Numbered from the stretch's first letter, positions 8,553 through 19,611 are shown. The stretch is 46,538 bases of DNA from Streptomyces sp. T39 (GCF_008042045.1 NZ_RDBP01000037.1:390764-437301); one strand, 5' to 3'. Translations and numbers: made by a program. Notes: a model not told the origin generated them from the letters alone.

Positions 8553-10562
8553 ATGGCCGACCCCTCCAGCTACCGCCCCAAGCCGGGACAGATCCCCGAC
8601 TCGCCGGGGGTCTACAAGTTCCGCGACGACCACCGCCGGGTGATCTACGTCGGCAAGGCGAAGAGCCTGCGCCAGCGCCTCGCCAGCTACTTCCAGGACC
8701 TGGCCAACCTCCACCCGCGCACGCGCACCATGGTCACCACGGCCGCCTCCGTGGAGTGGACGGTCGTGTCGACGGAGGTCGAGGCACTCCAGCTGGAGTA
8801 CTCCTGGATCAAGGAGTTCGACCCCCGGTTCAACGTCAAGTACCGCGACGACAAGAGCTACCCGTACCTCGCCGTCACGCTGAACGAGGAATTCCCCCGC
8901 GTCCAGGTGATGCGCGGCGCCAAGCGCAAGGGTGTCCGCTACTTCGGGCCGTACGGCCACGCCTGGGCCATCCGCGAGACCGTCGACCTGATGCTGCGCG
9001 TCTTCCCCGTGCGCACCTGCTCCGCGGGGGTGTTCAAGAACCACGTGCAGCGCGGCCGCCCCTGCCTGCTCGGCTACATCGGCAAGTGCTCCGCCCCCTG
9101 CGTGGGCCGGGTCACCCCCGAGGAGCACCGTGAACTGGCCGAGGAGTTCTGCGACTTCATGGCCGGCCGCACCGGCACCTACCTCCGCCGCCTGGAGAAG
9201 CAGATGGCCGAGGCGGCCGACGAGATGGAGTACGAGCGGGCCGCCCGGCTGCGCGACGACATAGGCGCCCTCCGCCGTGCCCTGGAGAAGAACGCGGTGG
9301 TGCTCGCCGACGCCACCGACGCGGACCTCATCGCCCTGGCCGAGGACGAGCTGGAGGCCGCCGTCCAGATCTTCCACGTCCGCGGCGGCCGGGTGCGCGG
9401 CCAGCGCGGCTGGGTCACCGACAAGGTCGAGGCCGTGGACACGGCGGGCCTGGTCGAGCACGCCCTCCAGCAGCTCTACGGCGAGGAGCGCGGCGACGCC
9501 GTGCCCAAGGAGGTCCTCGTCCCGGCGCTGCCCGAGGACGTCGCCGCCGTCTCCGCCTGGCTGGGCGAGCGCCGGGGGGCGAACGTCTCCCTGCGCGTCC
9601 CCCAGCGCGGGGACAAGAAGGACCTCATGGAGACGGTCCAGCGCAACGCGCAGCAGGCCCTCGCCCTCCACAAGACCCGGCGTGCCGGTGATCTGACCAC
9701 CCGCTCCCGCGCCCTGGAGGAGATCGCCGAGGCCCTCGGCCTGGACTCGGCGCCACTGCGCATCGAGTGCTTCGACATCTCCCACTTCCAGGGCGACGAC
9801 GTGGTGGCGTCGATGGTCGTCTTCGAGGACGGCCTCGCCCGCAAGAGCGAGTACCGCCGCTTCCAGATCAAGGGCCGGGTCGGGGACACGCAGGTCTGGC
9901 ACGGCCAGGGACAGGACGACGTCCGCTCGATGCACGAGGTGATCAGCCGCCGCTTCCGGCGCTACCTCGCGGAGAAGGACCGCACGGGGGAGTGGATCGG
10001 CGAGGACGCCCCGGACGCGGAGGAGGCGGACGACGGGCGTCCGAAAAAGTTCGCCTACCCGCCCCAGCTCGTCGTCGTCGACGGCGGCCGTCCGCAGGTC
10101 GCGGCGGCCCAGCGGGCCCTCGACGAGCTGGGCATCGACGACGTCGCGGTCTGCGGCCTGGCCAAGCGCCTGGAGGAGGTCTGGCTGCCGCACGACGACG
10201 ACCCGGTCGTGCTGCCCCGCTCCAGCGAGGGCCTGTACCTGCTGCAGCGGATCCGCGACACCGCGCACGACTTCGCCATCCGCTACCAGCGCTCGAAGCG
10301 CACCAAGAGGATCCGCACCAGCCCGCTCGATACGATCCCGGGTCTCGGGGAGACCCGCAAGCAGGCCCTGATCAAGCATTTCGGCTCGGTCAAGCGCCTG
10401 CGGCAGGCGACAATCGAGCAGATCTGCGAGGTCCCGGGCATGGGCCGCAAGACGGCCGAGTCCGTCGTCGTGGCCCTCGCCCAGGCGGCTCCGGCCGCAC
10501 CCGCCGTGAACACGGCGACAGGAGAGATCATTGAAGAGAACGACGGGGGCAGCACGCCATGA
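8553..10562 (+). CDS. uvrC: Excinuclease ABC subunit C
   Basis: UvrC makes both incisions around a lesion in nucleotide excision repair, after UvrA/UvrB. The 669-residue protein has the expected order. An N-terminal GIY-YIG nuclease ([22 protein letters not shown], about 19-40) makes the 3' cut. A UVR helix pair ([20 protein letters not shown], about 217-250) binds UvrB. An RNase H-like UvrC core ([21 protein letters not shown]) makes the 5' cut. Tandem helix-hairpin-helix motifs end the protein ([25 protein letters not shown], from about 593). The ATG at 8553 is chosen over the long upstream extension, which runs across the divergent regulator gene. Its stop overlaps the rapZ ATG (ATGA), making uvrC the first gene of a coupled uvrC-rapZ-yvcK-whiA operon. 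Confidence 0.97.
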   Translation: MADPSSYRPKPGQIPDSPGVYKFRDDHRRVIYVGKAKSLRQRLASYFQDLANLHPRTRTMVTTAASVEWTVVSTEVEALQLEYSWIKEFDPRFNVKYRDDKSYPYLAVTLNEEFPRVQVMRGAKRKGVRYFGPYGHAWAIRETVDLMLRVFPVRTCSAGVFKNHVQRGRPCLLGYIGKCSAPCVGRVTPEEHRELAEEFCDFMAGRTGTYLRRLEKQMAEAADEMEYERAARLRDDIGALRRALEKNAVVLADATDADLIALAEDELEAAVQIFHVRGGRVRGQRGWVTDKVEAVDTAGLVEHALQQLYGEERGDAVPKEVLVPALPEDVAAVSAWLGERRGANVSLRVPQRGDKKDLMETVQRNAQQALALHKTRRAGDLTTRSRALEEIAEALGLDSAPLRIECFDISHFQGDDVVASMVVFEDGLARKSEYRRFQIKGRVGDTQVWHGQGQDDVRSMHEVISRRFRRYLAEKDRTGEWIGEDAPDAEEADDGRPKKFAYPPQLVVVDGGRPQVAAAQRALDELGIDDVAVCGLAKRLEEVWLPHDDDPVVLPRSSEGLYLLQRIRDTAHDFAIRYQRSKRTKRIRTSPLDTIPGLGETRKQALIKHFGSVKRLRQATIEQICEVPGMGRKTAESVVVALAQAAPAAPAVNTATGEIIEENDGGSTP

Positions 10563-11500
10563 CCGAGCACGATCGAGACGGAGCAGCAGACATGAGTACG
10601 GGCAACGCCCACGAGCCCGCCGACAGCGCAGCGGACGTGGCCATCCCCGAGCTGGTGATCATCTCGGGCATGTCCGGCGCCGGACGCAGTACGGCGGCCA
10701 AGTGTCTGGAGGACCTCGGCTGGTTCGTCGTCGACAACCTGCCGCCCGCGCTGATCCCCACCATGGTCGAGCTCGGCGCCCGGTCCCAGGGCAACGTCGC
10801 CCGGATCGCCGTCGTCGTCGACGTCCGGGGCCGGCGCTTCTTCGACAACCTCCGCGAGTCCCTCGCCGACCTCGACGCCAAGCAGGTCACCCGCCGGATC
10901 GTCTTCCTGGAGTCGTCCGACGACGCCCTGGTGCGCCGCTTCGAGTCGGTCCGCAGGCCCCATCCGCTCCAGGGCGACGGCCGCATCGTCGACGGCATCG
11001 CCGCCGAACGCGACCTGCTGCGCGAGCTGCGCGGCGACGCCGACCTGGTCATCGACACCTCCAGCCTCAACGTCCACGAACTGCGCGCCAAGATGGACGC
11101 CCAGTTCGCCGGCGACGAGGAGCCGGAGCTGCGAGCGACGGTGATGTCGTTCGGCTTCAAGTACGGACTGCCCGTCGACGCCGACCTCGTCGTCGACATG
11201 CGCTTCCTGCCCAACCCGCACTGGGTCCCCGAGCTGCGCCCCTTCACCGGCCTGAACGAAGAGGTGTCGAACTACGTCTTCAACCAGCCCGGGGCCAAGG
11301 AGTTCCTCGACCGGTACACCGAGCTGCTCCAGCTGATCGCCTCCGGCTACCGCCGTGAGGGCAAGCGCTACGTGACGATCGCCGTCGGCTGCACGGGCGG
11401 CAAGCACCGCTCGGTGGCCACCTCCGAGAAGCTGGCCGCCCGCCTCTCCGCCGCCGGGGTCGAGACCGTGGTCGTGCACCGGGACATGGGGCGCGAGTGA
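10559..11500 (+). CDS. rapZ: RNase adapter / nucleotide-binding protein RapZ
   Basis: A P-loop protein of the RapZ (YvcJ) family, 313 residues. In enterobacteria RapZ controls glucosamine-6-phosphate synthase through small RNAs. In actinobacteria it has no established small-RNA role, but it stays linked to yvcK and whiA. The P-loop is GMSGAGRS at 37-44 with Arg in place of the usual Lys, a substitution common in actinobacterial members. The C-terminal domain has the conserved [12 protein letters not shown] block. The ATG at 10559 overlaps the uvrC stop. A second ATG at 10592 is possible, since the first ~28 residues are non-conserved in appearance. The stop overlaps the next GTG (GTGA). Confidence 0.93.
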   Translation: MTEHDRDGAADMSTGNAHEPADSAADVAIPELVIISGMSGAGRSTAAKCLEDLGWFVVDNLPPALIPTMVELGARSQGNVARIAVVVDVRGRRFFDNLRESLADLDAKQVTRRIVFLESSDDALVRRFESVRRPHPLQGDGRIVDGIAAERDLLRELRGDADLVIDTSSLNVHELRAKMDAQFAGDEEPELRATVMSFGFKYGLPVDADLVVDMRFLPNPHWVPELRPFTGLNEEVSNYVFNQPGAKEFLDRYTELLQLIASGYRREGKRYVTIAVGCTGGKHRSVATSEKLAARLSAAGVETVVVHRDMGRE

Positions 11501-12531
11501 CCGGACGCACCCTCCGTCTGCGGCGGCTGCGCAGGACCACGCGCACGCCGTCGGCACGGAAGCGCGGCGCACAGCCCAAGGTCGTCGCCCTCGGCGGCGG
11601 CATGGGGCTGTCCGCGTCGCTGGCGGCGCTGCGCCGCATCACCGGCGACCTGACCGCGGTGGTCACGGTCGCCGACGACGGCGGATCCAGCGGCCGGCTC
11701 CGGGAGGAGCTCGGCGTGCTGCCGCCCGGAGACCTGCGCAAGGCGCTGGCGGCGCTGTGCGGCGACGACGACTGGGGCCAGACCTGGGCCCGCGTCATCC
11801 AGCACCGCTTCCAGTCCCAGGGCGAGCTGCACGAGCACGCGGTCGGCAATCTGCTGATCGTCGCCCTGTGGGAGCAGCTGGGCGACCACGTCCAGGCGCT
11901 GGACCTGGTCGGCAGGCTCCTCGGCGCCCAGGGCCGGGTGCTGCCGATGTCCGCGGTGCCACTGGAGCTCCAGGCCCTGGTCCGGGGCCACGACCCGGCC
12001 CGCCCGGACGACGTCGACACCGTGCGCGGTCAGGCCACCGTGGCGCTCACGCCGGGCGAGGTGCAGTCCGTCCACCTCGTGCCGCACGACCCGCCCGCGG
12101 TCCCGGAGGCCGTCGAGGCCGTACTCGACGCCGACTGGGTGGTCCTGGGGCCCGGATCCTGGTTCTCCTCGGTGATTCCGCACCTCCTGGTGCCGGAACT
12201 GCTCGACGCGCTGGTCGAGACCAGGGCACGCCGGGTCCTCTCGCTCAACCTCGCCCCGCAGCCCGGCGAAACAGATGGCTTCTCACCGCAGCGTCATTTG
12301 GAGGTTTTGGGACGACACGCGCCTAAACTCGCCCTGGACGTGGTGCTGGCCGACGAGGCCGCAGTGCCCGACCGCGCATCCCTCGACGACGCCGCCAAGC
12401 GCCTCGGAGCCGCGGTCGAGCTGGCTCCGGTGGCCTCTCCCGACGGTGTTCCGAAGCACGACCCGGAGCTGTTGGCCGCCGCGTACGACCGTATTTTTCG
12501 GATGCATGGAAGGATCGGCCCATGGCGATGA
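11497..12531 (+). CDS. yvcK: YvcK/CofD-family protein (gluconeogenesis factor)
   Basis: A 344-residue CofD-like protein. In Bacillus YvcK binds UDP-GlcNAc and is needed for growth and shape on gluconeogenic carbon sources. The N-terminal Rossmann-like motif [15 protein letters not shown] begins near residue 28, followed by [16 protein letters not shown] and PPGDLRKAL, all diagnostic of the family. The first ~27 residues are Arg-rich and probably disordered. The GTG overlaps the rapZ stop (GTGA), and the 3' end overlaps whiA by 10 nt. Codons around 12260-12327 are unusually A/T-ended for this genome (ACA, GAT, TCA, CAT, TTG, GTT, TTG, CCT, AAA), which suggests a superimposed regulatory element for whiA. 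Confidence 0.93.
   Translation: MTGRTLRLRRLRRTTRTPSARKRGAQPKVVALGGGMGLSASLAALRRITGDLTAVVTVADDGGSSGRLREELGVLPPGDLRKALAALCGDDDWGQTWARVIQHRFQSQGELHEHAVGNLLIVALWEQLGDHVQALDLVGRLLGAQGRVLPMSAVPLELQALVRGHDPARPDDVDTVRGQATVALTPGEVQSVHLVPHDPPAVPEAVEAVLDADWVVLGPGSWFSSVIPHLLVPELLDALVETRARRVLSLNLAPQPGETDGFSPQRHLEVLGRHAPKLALDVVLADEAAVPDRASLDDAAKRLGAAVELAPVASPDGVPKHDPELLAAAYDRIFRMHGRIGPWR
12298..12329 (+). promoter_or_regulatory. Candidate internal promoter of whiA with a GACAC motif
   Basis: Within yvcK, an AT-rich patch carries GACAC (12314-12318), the core of the WhiA-binding motif known from S. venezuelae. It is followed 5 bp later by a -10-like TAAACT (12324-12329), about 190 nt before whiA. No good -35 is present, as would fit an activator-dependent promoter. 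In S. coelicolor a second whiA promoter lies in the gene upstream; equating it with this site is inference. Confidence 0.45.
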
Positions 12532-13511
12532 CGGCAGCGGTGAAGGACGAGATCTCCCGGCTTCCCGTCACCCGGACCTGCTGCAGAAAGGCGGAGGTCT
12601 CGGCCATCCTGCGGTTCGCGGGCGGTCTGCACCTGGTCAGCGGACGCATCGTGATCGAGGCCGAGCTGGACACGGGCATCGCCGCGCGCCGTCTGAAGCG
12701 GGACATCCTGGAGATCTTCGGCCACAGCTCGGAGCTGATGGTGATGGCGCCGGGCGGTCTGCGCCGCGGTTCACGCTTCGTGGTCAGGGTGGTGGCGGGC
12801 GGTGACCAGCTCGCCCGGCAGACCGGGCTCGTCGACGGCCGGGGGCGCCCGATCCGCGGCCTGCCCCCGCAGGTCGTCTCCGGCGCCACCTGCGACGCCG
12901 AGGCGGCCTGGCGCGGCGCGTTCCTGGCGCACGGCTCCCTCACCGAGCCCGGCCGGTCTTCCTCCCTGGAGGTCACCTGCCCCGGCCCGGAGGCCGCCCT
13001 GGCGCTGGTCGGCGCGGCCCGCAGGCTCTCCATCGCCGCGAAGGCCCGCGAGGTGCGCGGCGTCGACCGGGTGGTCGTCCGCGACGGCGACGCGATCGGC
13101 GCGCTGCTGACCAGGCTCGGGGCGCACGAGTCGGTGCTGGCCTGGGAGGAGCGGCGGATGCGCCGCGAGGTCCGCGCCACGGCCAACCGCCTCGCCAACT
13201 TCGACGACGCGAACCTGCGCCGCAGCGCCCGTGCCGCGGTCGCCGCGGGGGCCCGGGTGCAGCGCGCCCTGGAGATCCTCGGCGAGGAGGTGCCCGAGCA
13301 CCTCGCCGCCGCGGGACGGCTGCGCATGGAGCACAAGCAGGCGTCCCTGGAGGAGCTCGGCGCGCTCGCCGACCCGCCGCTGACCAAGGACGCGGTGGCC
13401 GGCCGGATCCGCCGTCTGCTCGCCATGGCCGACAAGCGCGCCCAGGATCTGGGCATTCCCGGTACGGAGTCCAACCTGACCGAGGAGATGGCCGACGGCC
13501 TCGTCGGCTGA
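12522..13511 (+). CDS. whiA: Sporulation transcription factor WhiA
   Basis: WhiA, with WhiB, switches aerial hyphae from growth to sporulation septation in Streptomyces. The 329-residue length matches characterised WhiA. The N-terminal half is the degenerate homing-endonuclease (LAGLIDADG-like) fold: [13 protein letters not shown], then [15 protein letters not shown]. The C-terminal half is the helix-turn-helix DNA-binding domain ([12 protein letters not shown] ... [20 protein letters not shown]). The ATG at 12522 has GGAAGG 8 nt upstream. An alternative ATG at 12528 would give a clean ATGA overlap with the yvcK stop and shorten the protein by two residues. It is co-transcribed with rapZ/yvcK and probably also from the internal promoter candidate inside yvcK. 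Confidence 0.97.
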   Translation: MAMTAAVKDEISRLPVTRTCCRKAEVSAILRFAGGLHLVSGRIVIEAELDTGIAARRLKRDILEIFGHSSELMVMAPGGLRRGSRFVVRVVAGGDQLARQTGLVDGRGRPIRGLPPQVVSGATCDAEAAWRGAFLAHGSLTEPGRSSSLEVTCPGPEAALALVGAARRLSIAAKAREVRGVDRVVVRDGDAIGALLTRLGAHESVLAWEERRMRREVRATANRLANFDDANLRRSARAAVAAGARVQRALEILGEEVPEHLAAAGRLRMEHKQASLEELGALADPPLTKDAVAGRIRRLLAMADKRAQDLGIPGTESNLTEEMADGLVG

Positions 13512-13545
13512 CGGCCCCGCGCCGCGTCCCCGCGTCAACCGCCCA

Positions 13546-13575
13546 GCTGCCGACGCCCCTTCGGGTGTCGGCAGC
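13546..13575 (+). terminator. Hairpin after whiA
   Basis: A 13-bp stem (arms 13546-13558 and 13563-13575, one G-T pair) closes a CTTC loop 34 nt after the whiA stop. This is a strong intrinsic-terminator-like structure without a T-run. It should isolate whiA from gap. Confidence 0.7.
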
Positions 13576-13638
13576 GGTGTGTCCGGGGCCGGACGCCCGC
13601 GCGGCGGGCCTCTCCCCGGCTTCGCGGCCGACGTTCTT

Positions 13639-13650
13639 TACTGGCCAGTA
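13639..13650. promoter_or_regulatory. 12-bp palindrome TACTGGCCAGTA upstream of gap
   Basis: A perfect palindrome sits in an AT-richer patch 139 bp before the gap start. Its size suits a dimeric regulator. I recognise no named operator. Confidence 0.4.
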
Positions 13651-13708
13651 CGCGACGCCGCAAGACATACGGACTGTTCCTGATGTCACTCCGCAGGCTC
13701 CGGAGAGG

Positions 13709-13742
13709 TAGGGTCGTAGGCGGTCGGGGACATCCCTATAAA
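13709..13742 (+). promoter_or_regulatory. Candidate gap promoter elements
   Basis: Two -10-like boxes, TAGGGT (13709-13714) and TATAAA (13737-13742), precede gap; neither has a strong -35. A 6-bp stem (13746-13751 with 13761-13766) would start the leader from the second. Confidence 0.3.
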
Positions 13743-13773
13743 ACTCGCCGGCGTCGAAAACCGGCGTACCTAA

Positions 13774-14796
<1,023 letters not shown>

Positions 14797-14846
14797 TCAG
14801 CGGCAGGGTCTGATCTGATCTTCCACGAGAGCACCAAGATGTGAGT

Positions 14847-14890
14847 GGCAGGGCTCGGACGGCGCAATGCGGCGCCGGTCGGGCCCTGCC
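14847..14890 (+). promoter_or_regulatory. Stem-loop in the gap-pgk spacer
   Basis: GGCAGGGC (14847-14854) pairs with GCCCTGCC (14883-14890), with partial pairing inside. It could attenuate transcription or stabilise the gap mRNA 3' end, giving gap more product than pgk. Confidence 0.45.
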
Positions 14891-14922
14891 GCGTGTGCAG
14901 CCTTCCGAGGAGCCGTAGAACT

Positions 14923-16134
14923 ATGAAGACCATCGACCAGTTGTTGGCCGAGGGGGTCGCGGGCAAGCGGGTGTTCGTCCGCGCCGACCTCAATGTGCCG
15001 CTCGACGGCACGACCATCACCGACGACGGCCGTATCCGGGCCGTGCAGCCCACCATCGAGCGGCTCGCCGAGGCCGGCGCCCGTGTGGTCGTCGCCTCGC
15101 ACCTCGGCCGCCCGAAGGGCGCGCCGGACCCCGCCTTCTCCCTCGCCCCCGCCGCCGCGCGGCTCGGCGAACTGCTGGGCGCCGACGTGGCCTTCGCCAC
15201 CGACACGGTGGGCGAGTCCGCGCGGGGCGTCGTCGCCGCACTGGCCGACGGACAGGTCGCCGTCCTGGAGAACCTGCGCTTCAACCCGGGCGAGACCGCC
15301 AAGGACGACGCCGAGCGCGGAGCCTTCGCCGACGCGCTGGCCACCCTCGCCGACCTCTACGTCGGCGACGGCTTCGGCGCCGTGCACCGCAAGCACGCCT
15401 CCGTCTACGACCTCCCCGCCAGGCTGCCGCACGCGGCCGGTCTGCTGATCGCGAACGAGGTCGGTGTCCTCAGGAAGCTCACCGAGGACGTGCGGCGCCC
15501 GTATGCCGTCGTGCTCGGCGGCTCCAAGGTCTCCGACAAGCTCGGCGTGATCGACCACCTGCTGGAGAAGGCCGACCGGATCCTCGTCGGCGGCGGCATG
15601 GTGTTCACCTTCCTCAAGGCCCAGGGCCACGAGGTCGGCTCCTCGCTGCTCCAGGAGGACCAGATCCCCGTGGTCCAGGAGTACCTGAAGCGTGCCGAGG
15701 CACGGGGCGTGGAGTTCGTGCTCCCCGTCGACGTGCGGGTCGCCGCCGAGTTCCCGGACCTGAAGACCAAGGCGCCCTCCGACCCGGAGACCGTCGCCGC
15801 GGACGCCATGCCCGCCGGCCGGATGGGCCTCGACATCGGTCCGCGGACCAGCGAGCTCTACGCCGCGAAGCTCGCCGACGCGGGCACCGTCTTCTGGAAC
15901 GGCCCGATGGGCGTGTTCGAGCACCCCGACTACGCGGAGGGAACCGCCGCCGTCGCGCAGGCGCTCATCGACTCCCCGGCGTTCACCGTGGTCGGCGGCG
16001 GGGACTCGGCCGCCGCCGTGCGGATCCTGGGCTTCGACGAGAATGCGTTCGGACACATTTCGACCGGTGGCGGCGCGAGCCTCGAATACCTCGAGGGCAA
16101 GACGCTCCCCGGCCTCGCCGCACTGGAGGACTGA
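14923..16134 (+). CDS. pgk: Phosphoglycerate kinase
   Basis: Transfers phosphate from 1,3-bisphosphoglycerate to ADP, the first ATP-forming step of glycolysis. The protein is 403 residues, close to the family norm. The N-terminal substrate motif is [13 protein letters not shown], with ASHLGRPKG following. The nucleotide domain has LGGSKVSDK and the C-terminal GGGDSAAAV and [11 protein letters not shown] loops. The ATG at 14923 follows GAGGAG; the 26 extra codons upstream overlap the stem-loop and look non-coding. The stop is 6 nt before tpiA, so the two are co-transcribed. Confidence 0.98.
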   Translation: MKTIDQLLAEGVAGKRVFVRADLNVPLDGTTITDDGRIRAVQPTIERLAEAGARVVVASHLGRPKGAPDPAFSLAPAAARLGELLGADVAFATDTVGESARGVVAALADGQVAVLENLRFNPGETAKDDAERGAFADALATLADLYVGDGFGAVHRKHASVYDLPARLPHAAGLLIANEVGVLRKLTEDVRRPYAVVLGGSKVSDKLGVIDHLLEKADRILVGGGMVFTFLKAQGHEVGSSLLQEDQIPVVQEYLKRAEARGVEFVLPVDVRVAAEFPDLKTKAPSDPETVAADAMPAGRMGLDIGPRTSELYAAKLADAGTVFWNGPMGVFEHPDYAEGTAAVAQALIDSPAFTVVGGGDSAAAVRILGFDENAFGHISTGGGASLEYLEGKTLPGLAALED

Positions 16135-16140
16135 CCCTCG

Positions 16141-16929
16141 ATGACTGCTGTTGAACAAGGCCGTACCCCGCTGATGGCGGGCAACTGGAAGATGAACCTC
16201 AACCACCTCGAGGCCATCGCCCACACCCAGAAGCTCGCCTTCGCCCTCTCGGAGAAGGACTTCGCGGCCGTCGAGGTCGCCGTGCTTCCCCCCTTCACCG
16301 ACCTCCGGTCCGTCCAGACCCTGGTCGAGGGCGACAAGCTCGCGATCAAGTTCGGCGCCCAGGACATCTCCGCGCACGACTCCGGTGCCTACACCGGTGA
16401 GATCTCCGGCCCGATGCTGGCCAAGCTGAAGTGCACCTACGTCGCCGTCGGCCACTCCGAGCGCCGCCAGTACCACGCGGAGACCGACGAGATCTGCAAC
16501 GCCAAGGTGAAGGCGGCGTTCAGGCACGGCCTCACGCCGATCCTGTGCGTCGGCGAGGGCCTGGAGATCCGCAAGGCGGGCAACCAGGTCGCGTACACCC
16601 TGGCGCAGCTCGACGGCGGGCTGAAGGACGTCCCGGCCGAGCAGGCCGAGACGATCGTCATCGCCTACGAGCCGGTCTGGGCCATCGGCACCGGCGAGGT
16701 CGCCACCCCCGAGGACGCGCAGGAGGTCTGCGGCGCGATCCGCGGCCGTCTCGCCGAGCTGTACTCGCAGGAGCTGGCCGACAAGGTCCGCATCCAGTAC
16801 GGCGGCTCGGTCAAGGCCGGCAACGTGGCCGCGATCATGGCCCAGCCGGACGTCGACGGCGCCCTGGTGGGCGGCGCCGCGCTGGACGCCGACGAGTTCG
16901 TGAAGATCGTCCGCTTCCGCGACCAGTGA
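16141..16929 (+). CDS. tpiA: Triosephosphate isomerase
   Basis: Interconverts dihydroxyacetone phosphate and glyceraldehyde-3-phosphate. All catalytic residues of the TIM barrel are visible in this 262-residue protein: Lys17 in AGNWKMN, His105 in GHSERRQYH and Glu177 in [10 protein letters not shown]. The phosphate-binding YGGSVK and VGGAAL loops near the C-terminus are also present. GGAGGA lies 10 nt before the ATG, inside the end of pgk. An extra few residues at the N-terminus (TAVEQG) are harmless variation. Confidence 0.98.
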   Translation: MTAVEQGRTPLMAGNWKMNLNHLEAIAHTQKLAFALSEKDFAAVEVAVLPPFTDLRSVQTLVEGDKLAIKFGAQDISAHDSGAYTGEISGPMLAKLKCTYVAVGHSERRQYHAETDEICNAKVKAAFRHGLTPILCVGEGLEIRKAGNQVAYTLAQLDGGLKDVPAEQAETIVIAYEPVWAIGTGEVATPEDAQEVCGAIRGRLAELYSQELADKVRIQYGGSVKAGNVAAIMAQPDVDGALVGGAALDADEFVKIVRFRDQ

Positions 16930-17068
16930 GTATGCGGTAGCGCCGATCCGGCGTACCCTTGCGGGGGCCGAGGCCGACGTGTGCCGTGCGGTTGATCCGC
17001 GCGGCGGGCCCCGGTCCCCGCTTTTCCTTCATCACCGTCCCGATCAGTCCGAGGAAGTTGGTCCAGCC

Positions 17069-17305
17069 GTGGTTATGGGGTTCTCGATCGCCCTGATCGT
17101 CTTCAGTCTGCTGCTGATGCTGCTGGTGCTGATGCACAAGGGGAAGGGCGGCGGCCTCTCCGACATGTTCGGCGGTGGCATGCAGTCCTCCGTCGGCGGT
17201 TCCTCGGTGGCCGAGCGCAACCTGGACCGCATCACCATCGTGGTCGGTCTGCTCTGGTTCGCGTGCATTGTCGTACTGGGTCTGCTGATGAAGCTGGACA
17301 GCTGA
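17069..17305 (+). CDS. secG: Preprotein translocase subunit SecG
   Basis: SecG is the small accessory subunit of the SecYEG protein-export channel. The 78-residue product has two hydrophobic helices (GFSIALIVFSLLLMLLVLM and ITIVVGLLWFACIVVLGLLM). They flank the conserved Gly/Lys loop HKGKGGGLSDMFGGG and SSVAERNLDR, exactly the SecG layout. The start is GTG at 17069, with GAGGAAG upstream; the ATG at 17075 is an alternative. The 139-bp gap after tpiA shows a TACCCT box (16954-16959) but no clear terminator. Confidence 0.95.
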   Translation: MVMGFSIALIVFSLLLMLLVLMHKGKGGGLSDMFGGGMQSSVGGSSVAERNLDRITIVVGLLWFACIVVLGLLMKLDS

Positions 17306-17347
17306 GCGGACTCCTGGCCGTTCCGCGCCGGGCTGTAACTCCAATCA

Positions 17348-17376
17348 CTGGACGCGCGTTGGGCCTTACGTAGACT
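17348..17376 (+). promoter_or_regulatory. Candidate promoter CTGGAC-N17-TAGACT
   Basis: A -35/-10 pair with 17-bp spacing lies 65 bp before the RbpA-family gene. No SigR-type GGAAT element is seen. Confidence 0.4.
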
Positions 17377-17440
17377 GGGGCACTCGCGGCGCAGCCGCTG
17401 TGAGACGCTGTGCAGCACCATCACGCAGGGAGTTACGACC

Positions 17441-17776
17441 GTGGCAAGTGGCAACGCGATCCGGGGAAGCCGGGTCGGCGCGGGGCCGATGGGCGAGGCC
17501 GAGCGAGGCGAGTCCGCTCCGCGCCTGCGCATCTCCTTCTGGTGCTCGAACGGGCACGAGACGCAGCCGAGCTTCGCCAGTGACGCACAGGTCCCCGACA
17601 CCTGGGACTGCCCGCGGTGCGGGTTCCCCGCCGGACAGGACCGGGACAACCCGCCGGACCCGCCGCGCACCGAGCCGTACAAGACGCACCTGGCGTACGT
17701 TCGGGAGCGGCGCAGCGACGCCGACGGCGAGGCGATCCTCGCCGAGGCGCTGGCCAAACTGCGGGGCGAGATCTAG
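17441..17776 (+). CDS. RNA polymerase-binding protein, RbpA family (paralogue type)
   Basis: RbpA binds RNA polymerase and the housekeeping sigma factor and stimulates initiation. This 111-residue protein has the same four zinc-site positions as S. coelicolor RbpA (Cys35, His39, Cys57, Cys60; CSNGHE ... CPRCG) and a C-terminal sigma-interaction helix (THLAYVRERRSDADGEAIL). However, the sequence differs throughout from canonical RbpA: it lacks its YETDRG segment and its long C-terminal tail. It is therefore better read as the RbpB-like paralogue that S. coelicolor is known to carry; automatic annotation calls both RbpA. GTG at 17441 has AGGGAG 8 nt upstream. A strong T-tract terminator follows. 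Confidence 0.85.
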   Translation: MASGNAIRGSRVGAGPMGEAERGESAPRLRISFWCSNGHETQPSFASDAQVPDTWDCPRCGFPAGQDRDNPPDPPRTEPYKTHLAYVRERRSDADGEAILAEALAKLRGEI

Positions 17777-17784
17777 ACATCGAG

Positions 17785-17820
17785 GTCCGGCCGGGCACCG
17801 TGAGGTGCCGGCCGGACTTT
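17785..17820 (+). terminator. Rho-independent terminator
   Basis: Arms 17785-17799 and 17804-17817 form a 14-bp stem with one bulged base and a GTGA loop. They are followed by TTT and then CCTTTT, the only T-rich terminator in the window. It ends the RbpA-family gene. Confidence 0.85.
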
Positions 17821-17823
17821 CCT

Positions 17824-17855
17824 TTTCGGACGTGCCTCCGGCATTTCGGACGTGC
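17824..17855 (+). repeat. 12-bp direct repeat spaced by 20 bp, upstream of pgi
   Basis: TTTCGGACGTGC occurs at 17824-17835 and again at 17844-17855. The 20-bp period is about two helical turns, which suits cooperative binding on one DNA face. A TAGGTT box (17894-17899) follows, 47 nt before the pgi ATG. Confidence 0.5.
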
Positions 17856-17945
17856 ACCGCGGCGCTGCCGCCTCACCGGCCCTCCTGATCAATTAGGTTG
17901 GAGGCGCAGCGGGGCATGCACGCACGTACGAGAAGAAGTGGGCTG

Positions 17946-19607
17946 ATGTCCGAGATGAACGCAGAACGTCCTACGAGGCTCGACCAGATGTCGCAATGGG
18001 TCGCTCTCGGCAAGCACCGCGAACAGCTGGGCGGGACCCACCTGCGCGAGCTGTTCGACGCGGACCCGCAGCGCGGCAGCGGATACGTCCTGCGGGTCGG
18101 CGATCTGTACCTGGACTACTCCAAGCACCTGGCGACCGACGAGACGCTGGCCCTGCTGCGCGACCTCGCCGACGCGACCGGCGTCGCCGCCCTGCGCGAC
18201 GCCATGTTCCGCGGCGAGAAGATCAACACCACCGAGGACCGGGCGGTCCTCCACACCGCGCTGCGCGCCCCGCGCGACGCGGTGATCGAGGTCGACGGCG
18301 AGAACGTCGTCCCCGCCGTCCACGCCGTGCTCGACAAGATGGCCGCCTTCTCGGAGCGGATCCGCTCCGGCGAGTGGACCGGTCACACCGGCCGGCGCAT
18401 CCGCAGCATCGTCAACATCGGCATCGGCGGATCCGACCTCGGTCCGGCCATGGCCTACGAGGTCCTGCGCTCCTACACCGACCGGGATCTGACGTTCCGG
18501 TTCGTCTCCAACGTGGACGGCGCCGATCTCCACGAGGCCGTCCGCGACCTCGACCCGGCCGAGACGCTGTTCATCATCGCCTCGAAGACGTTCACCACGA
18601 TCGAGACGATCACCAACGCCACCTCCGCCCGCACCTGGCTGCTCAGCGGACTGGACGCCGGTCCCGAGGCCGTCGCCAAGCACTTCGTGGCCCTGTCCAC
18701 CAACGCCGGGAAGGTGTCCGCCTTCGGCATCGACACGGCCAACATGTTCGAGTTCTGGGACTGGGTCGGGGGCCGCTACTCCTACGACTCGGCCATCGGC
18801 CTCTCGCTGATGATCGCGATCGGCCCGGAGCACTTCCGGGAGATGCTCGACGGCTTCCACCTCGTCGACGAGCACTTCCGCACCGCCCCCGCGGAGGCCA
18901 ACGCACCACTGCTGATGGGTCTGCTGGGCGTCTGGTACGGCGCGTTCTTCGACGCGCAGTCGCACGCCGTCCTGCCGTACTCCCACTACCTGTCCAAGTT
19001 CACCGCCTACCTCCAGCAGCTCGACATGGAGTCCAACGGCAAGTCGGTGGACCGCGACGGCAACCCCGTCACCTGGCAGACCGGCCCCGTGGTCTGGGGC
19101 ACCCCCGGCACCAACGGGCAGCACGCCTACTACCAGTTGATCCACCAGGGGACCAAGGTCATCCCGGCCGACTTCATCGGCTTCGCCCGGCCCGTGCCCG
19201 GTCTGCCGGACTCCCTGGTGCCCCAGCACGACCTGCTGATGGCGAACTTCTTCGCCCAGACCCAGGCCCTCGCCTTCGGCAAGACCCCCGAAGAGGTACG
19301 GGCCGAGGGCGTGCCCGAGGAACTGGTCGCCCACAAGACCTTCCAGGGCAACCACCCGACGACGACGATCCTCGCCGAGGACCTCACCCCGTCGGTGCTC
19401 GGCCAGTTGATCGCCCTGTACGAGCACAAGGTCTTCGTCCAGGGCGCGGTCTGGAACATCGACTCCTTCGACCAGTGGGGCGTCGAACTGGGCAAGGTCC
19501 TCGCCAAGCGGATCGAGCCCGTGCTCACCGAGGGGCAGGGCGCCGAGCGGCTCGACAGCTCGACCGCGACCCTGGCGGCCACGTACCGCACACTGCGCGG
19601 GAGGTGA
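17946..19607 (+). CDS. pgi: Glucose-6-phosphate isomerase
   Basis: Interconverts glucose-6-phosphate and fructose-6-phosphate, the branch between glycolysis and the pentose phosphate genes that follow. The 553-residue length and motifs fit the large bacterial PGI family: [22 protein letters not shown] and [17 protein letters not shown]. The start at the ATG at 17946 ([12 protein letters not shown]) is preferred over the open frame from 17898, whose residues overlap the promoter candidate; ATG 17955 is also possible. The ribosome site is weak (AGAAGAAG). The stop is 4 nt before the next GTG, suggesting co-transcription with the PH-domain pair. Confidence 0.96.
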   Translation: MSEMNAERPTRLDQMSQWVALGKHREQLGGTHLRELFDADPQRGSGYVLRVGDLYLDYSKHLATDETLALLRDLADATGVAALRDAMFRGEKINTTEDRAVLHTALRAPRDAVIEVDGENVVPAVHAVLDKMAAFSERIRSGEWTGHTGRRIRSIVNIGIGGSDLGPAMAYEVLRSYTDRDLTFRFVSNVDGADLHEAVRDLDPAETLFIIASKTFTTIETITNATSARTWLLSGLDAGPEAVAKHFVALSTNAGKVSAFGIDTANMFEFWDWVGGRYSYDSAIGLSLMIAIGPEHFREMLDGFHLVDEHFRTAPAEANAPLLMGLLGVWYGAFFDAQSHAVLPYSHYLSKFTAYLQQLDMESNGKSVDRDGNPVTWQTGPVVWGTPGTNGQHAYYQLIHQGTKVIPADFIGFARPVPGLPDSLVPQHDLLMANFFAQTQALAFGKTPEEVRAEGVPEELVAHKTFQGNHPTTTILAEDLTPSVLGQLIALYEHKVFVQGAVWNIDSFDQWGVELGKVLAKRIEPVLTEGQGAERLDSSTATLAATYRTLRGR

Positions 19608-19611
19608 CCTC

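Noticed and set aside
8526..10379. Minus-strand open frame opposite uvrC
   Set aside because: Antisense shadow of uvrC.
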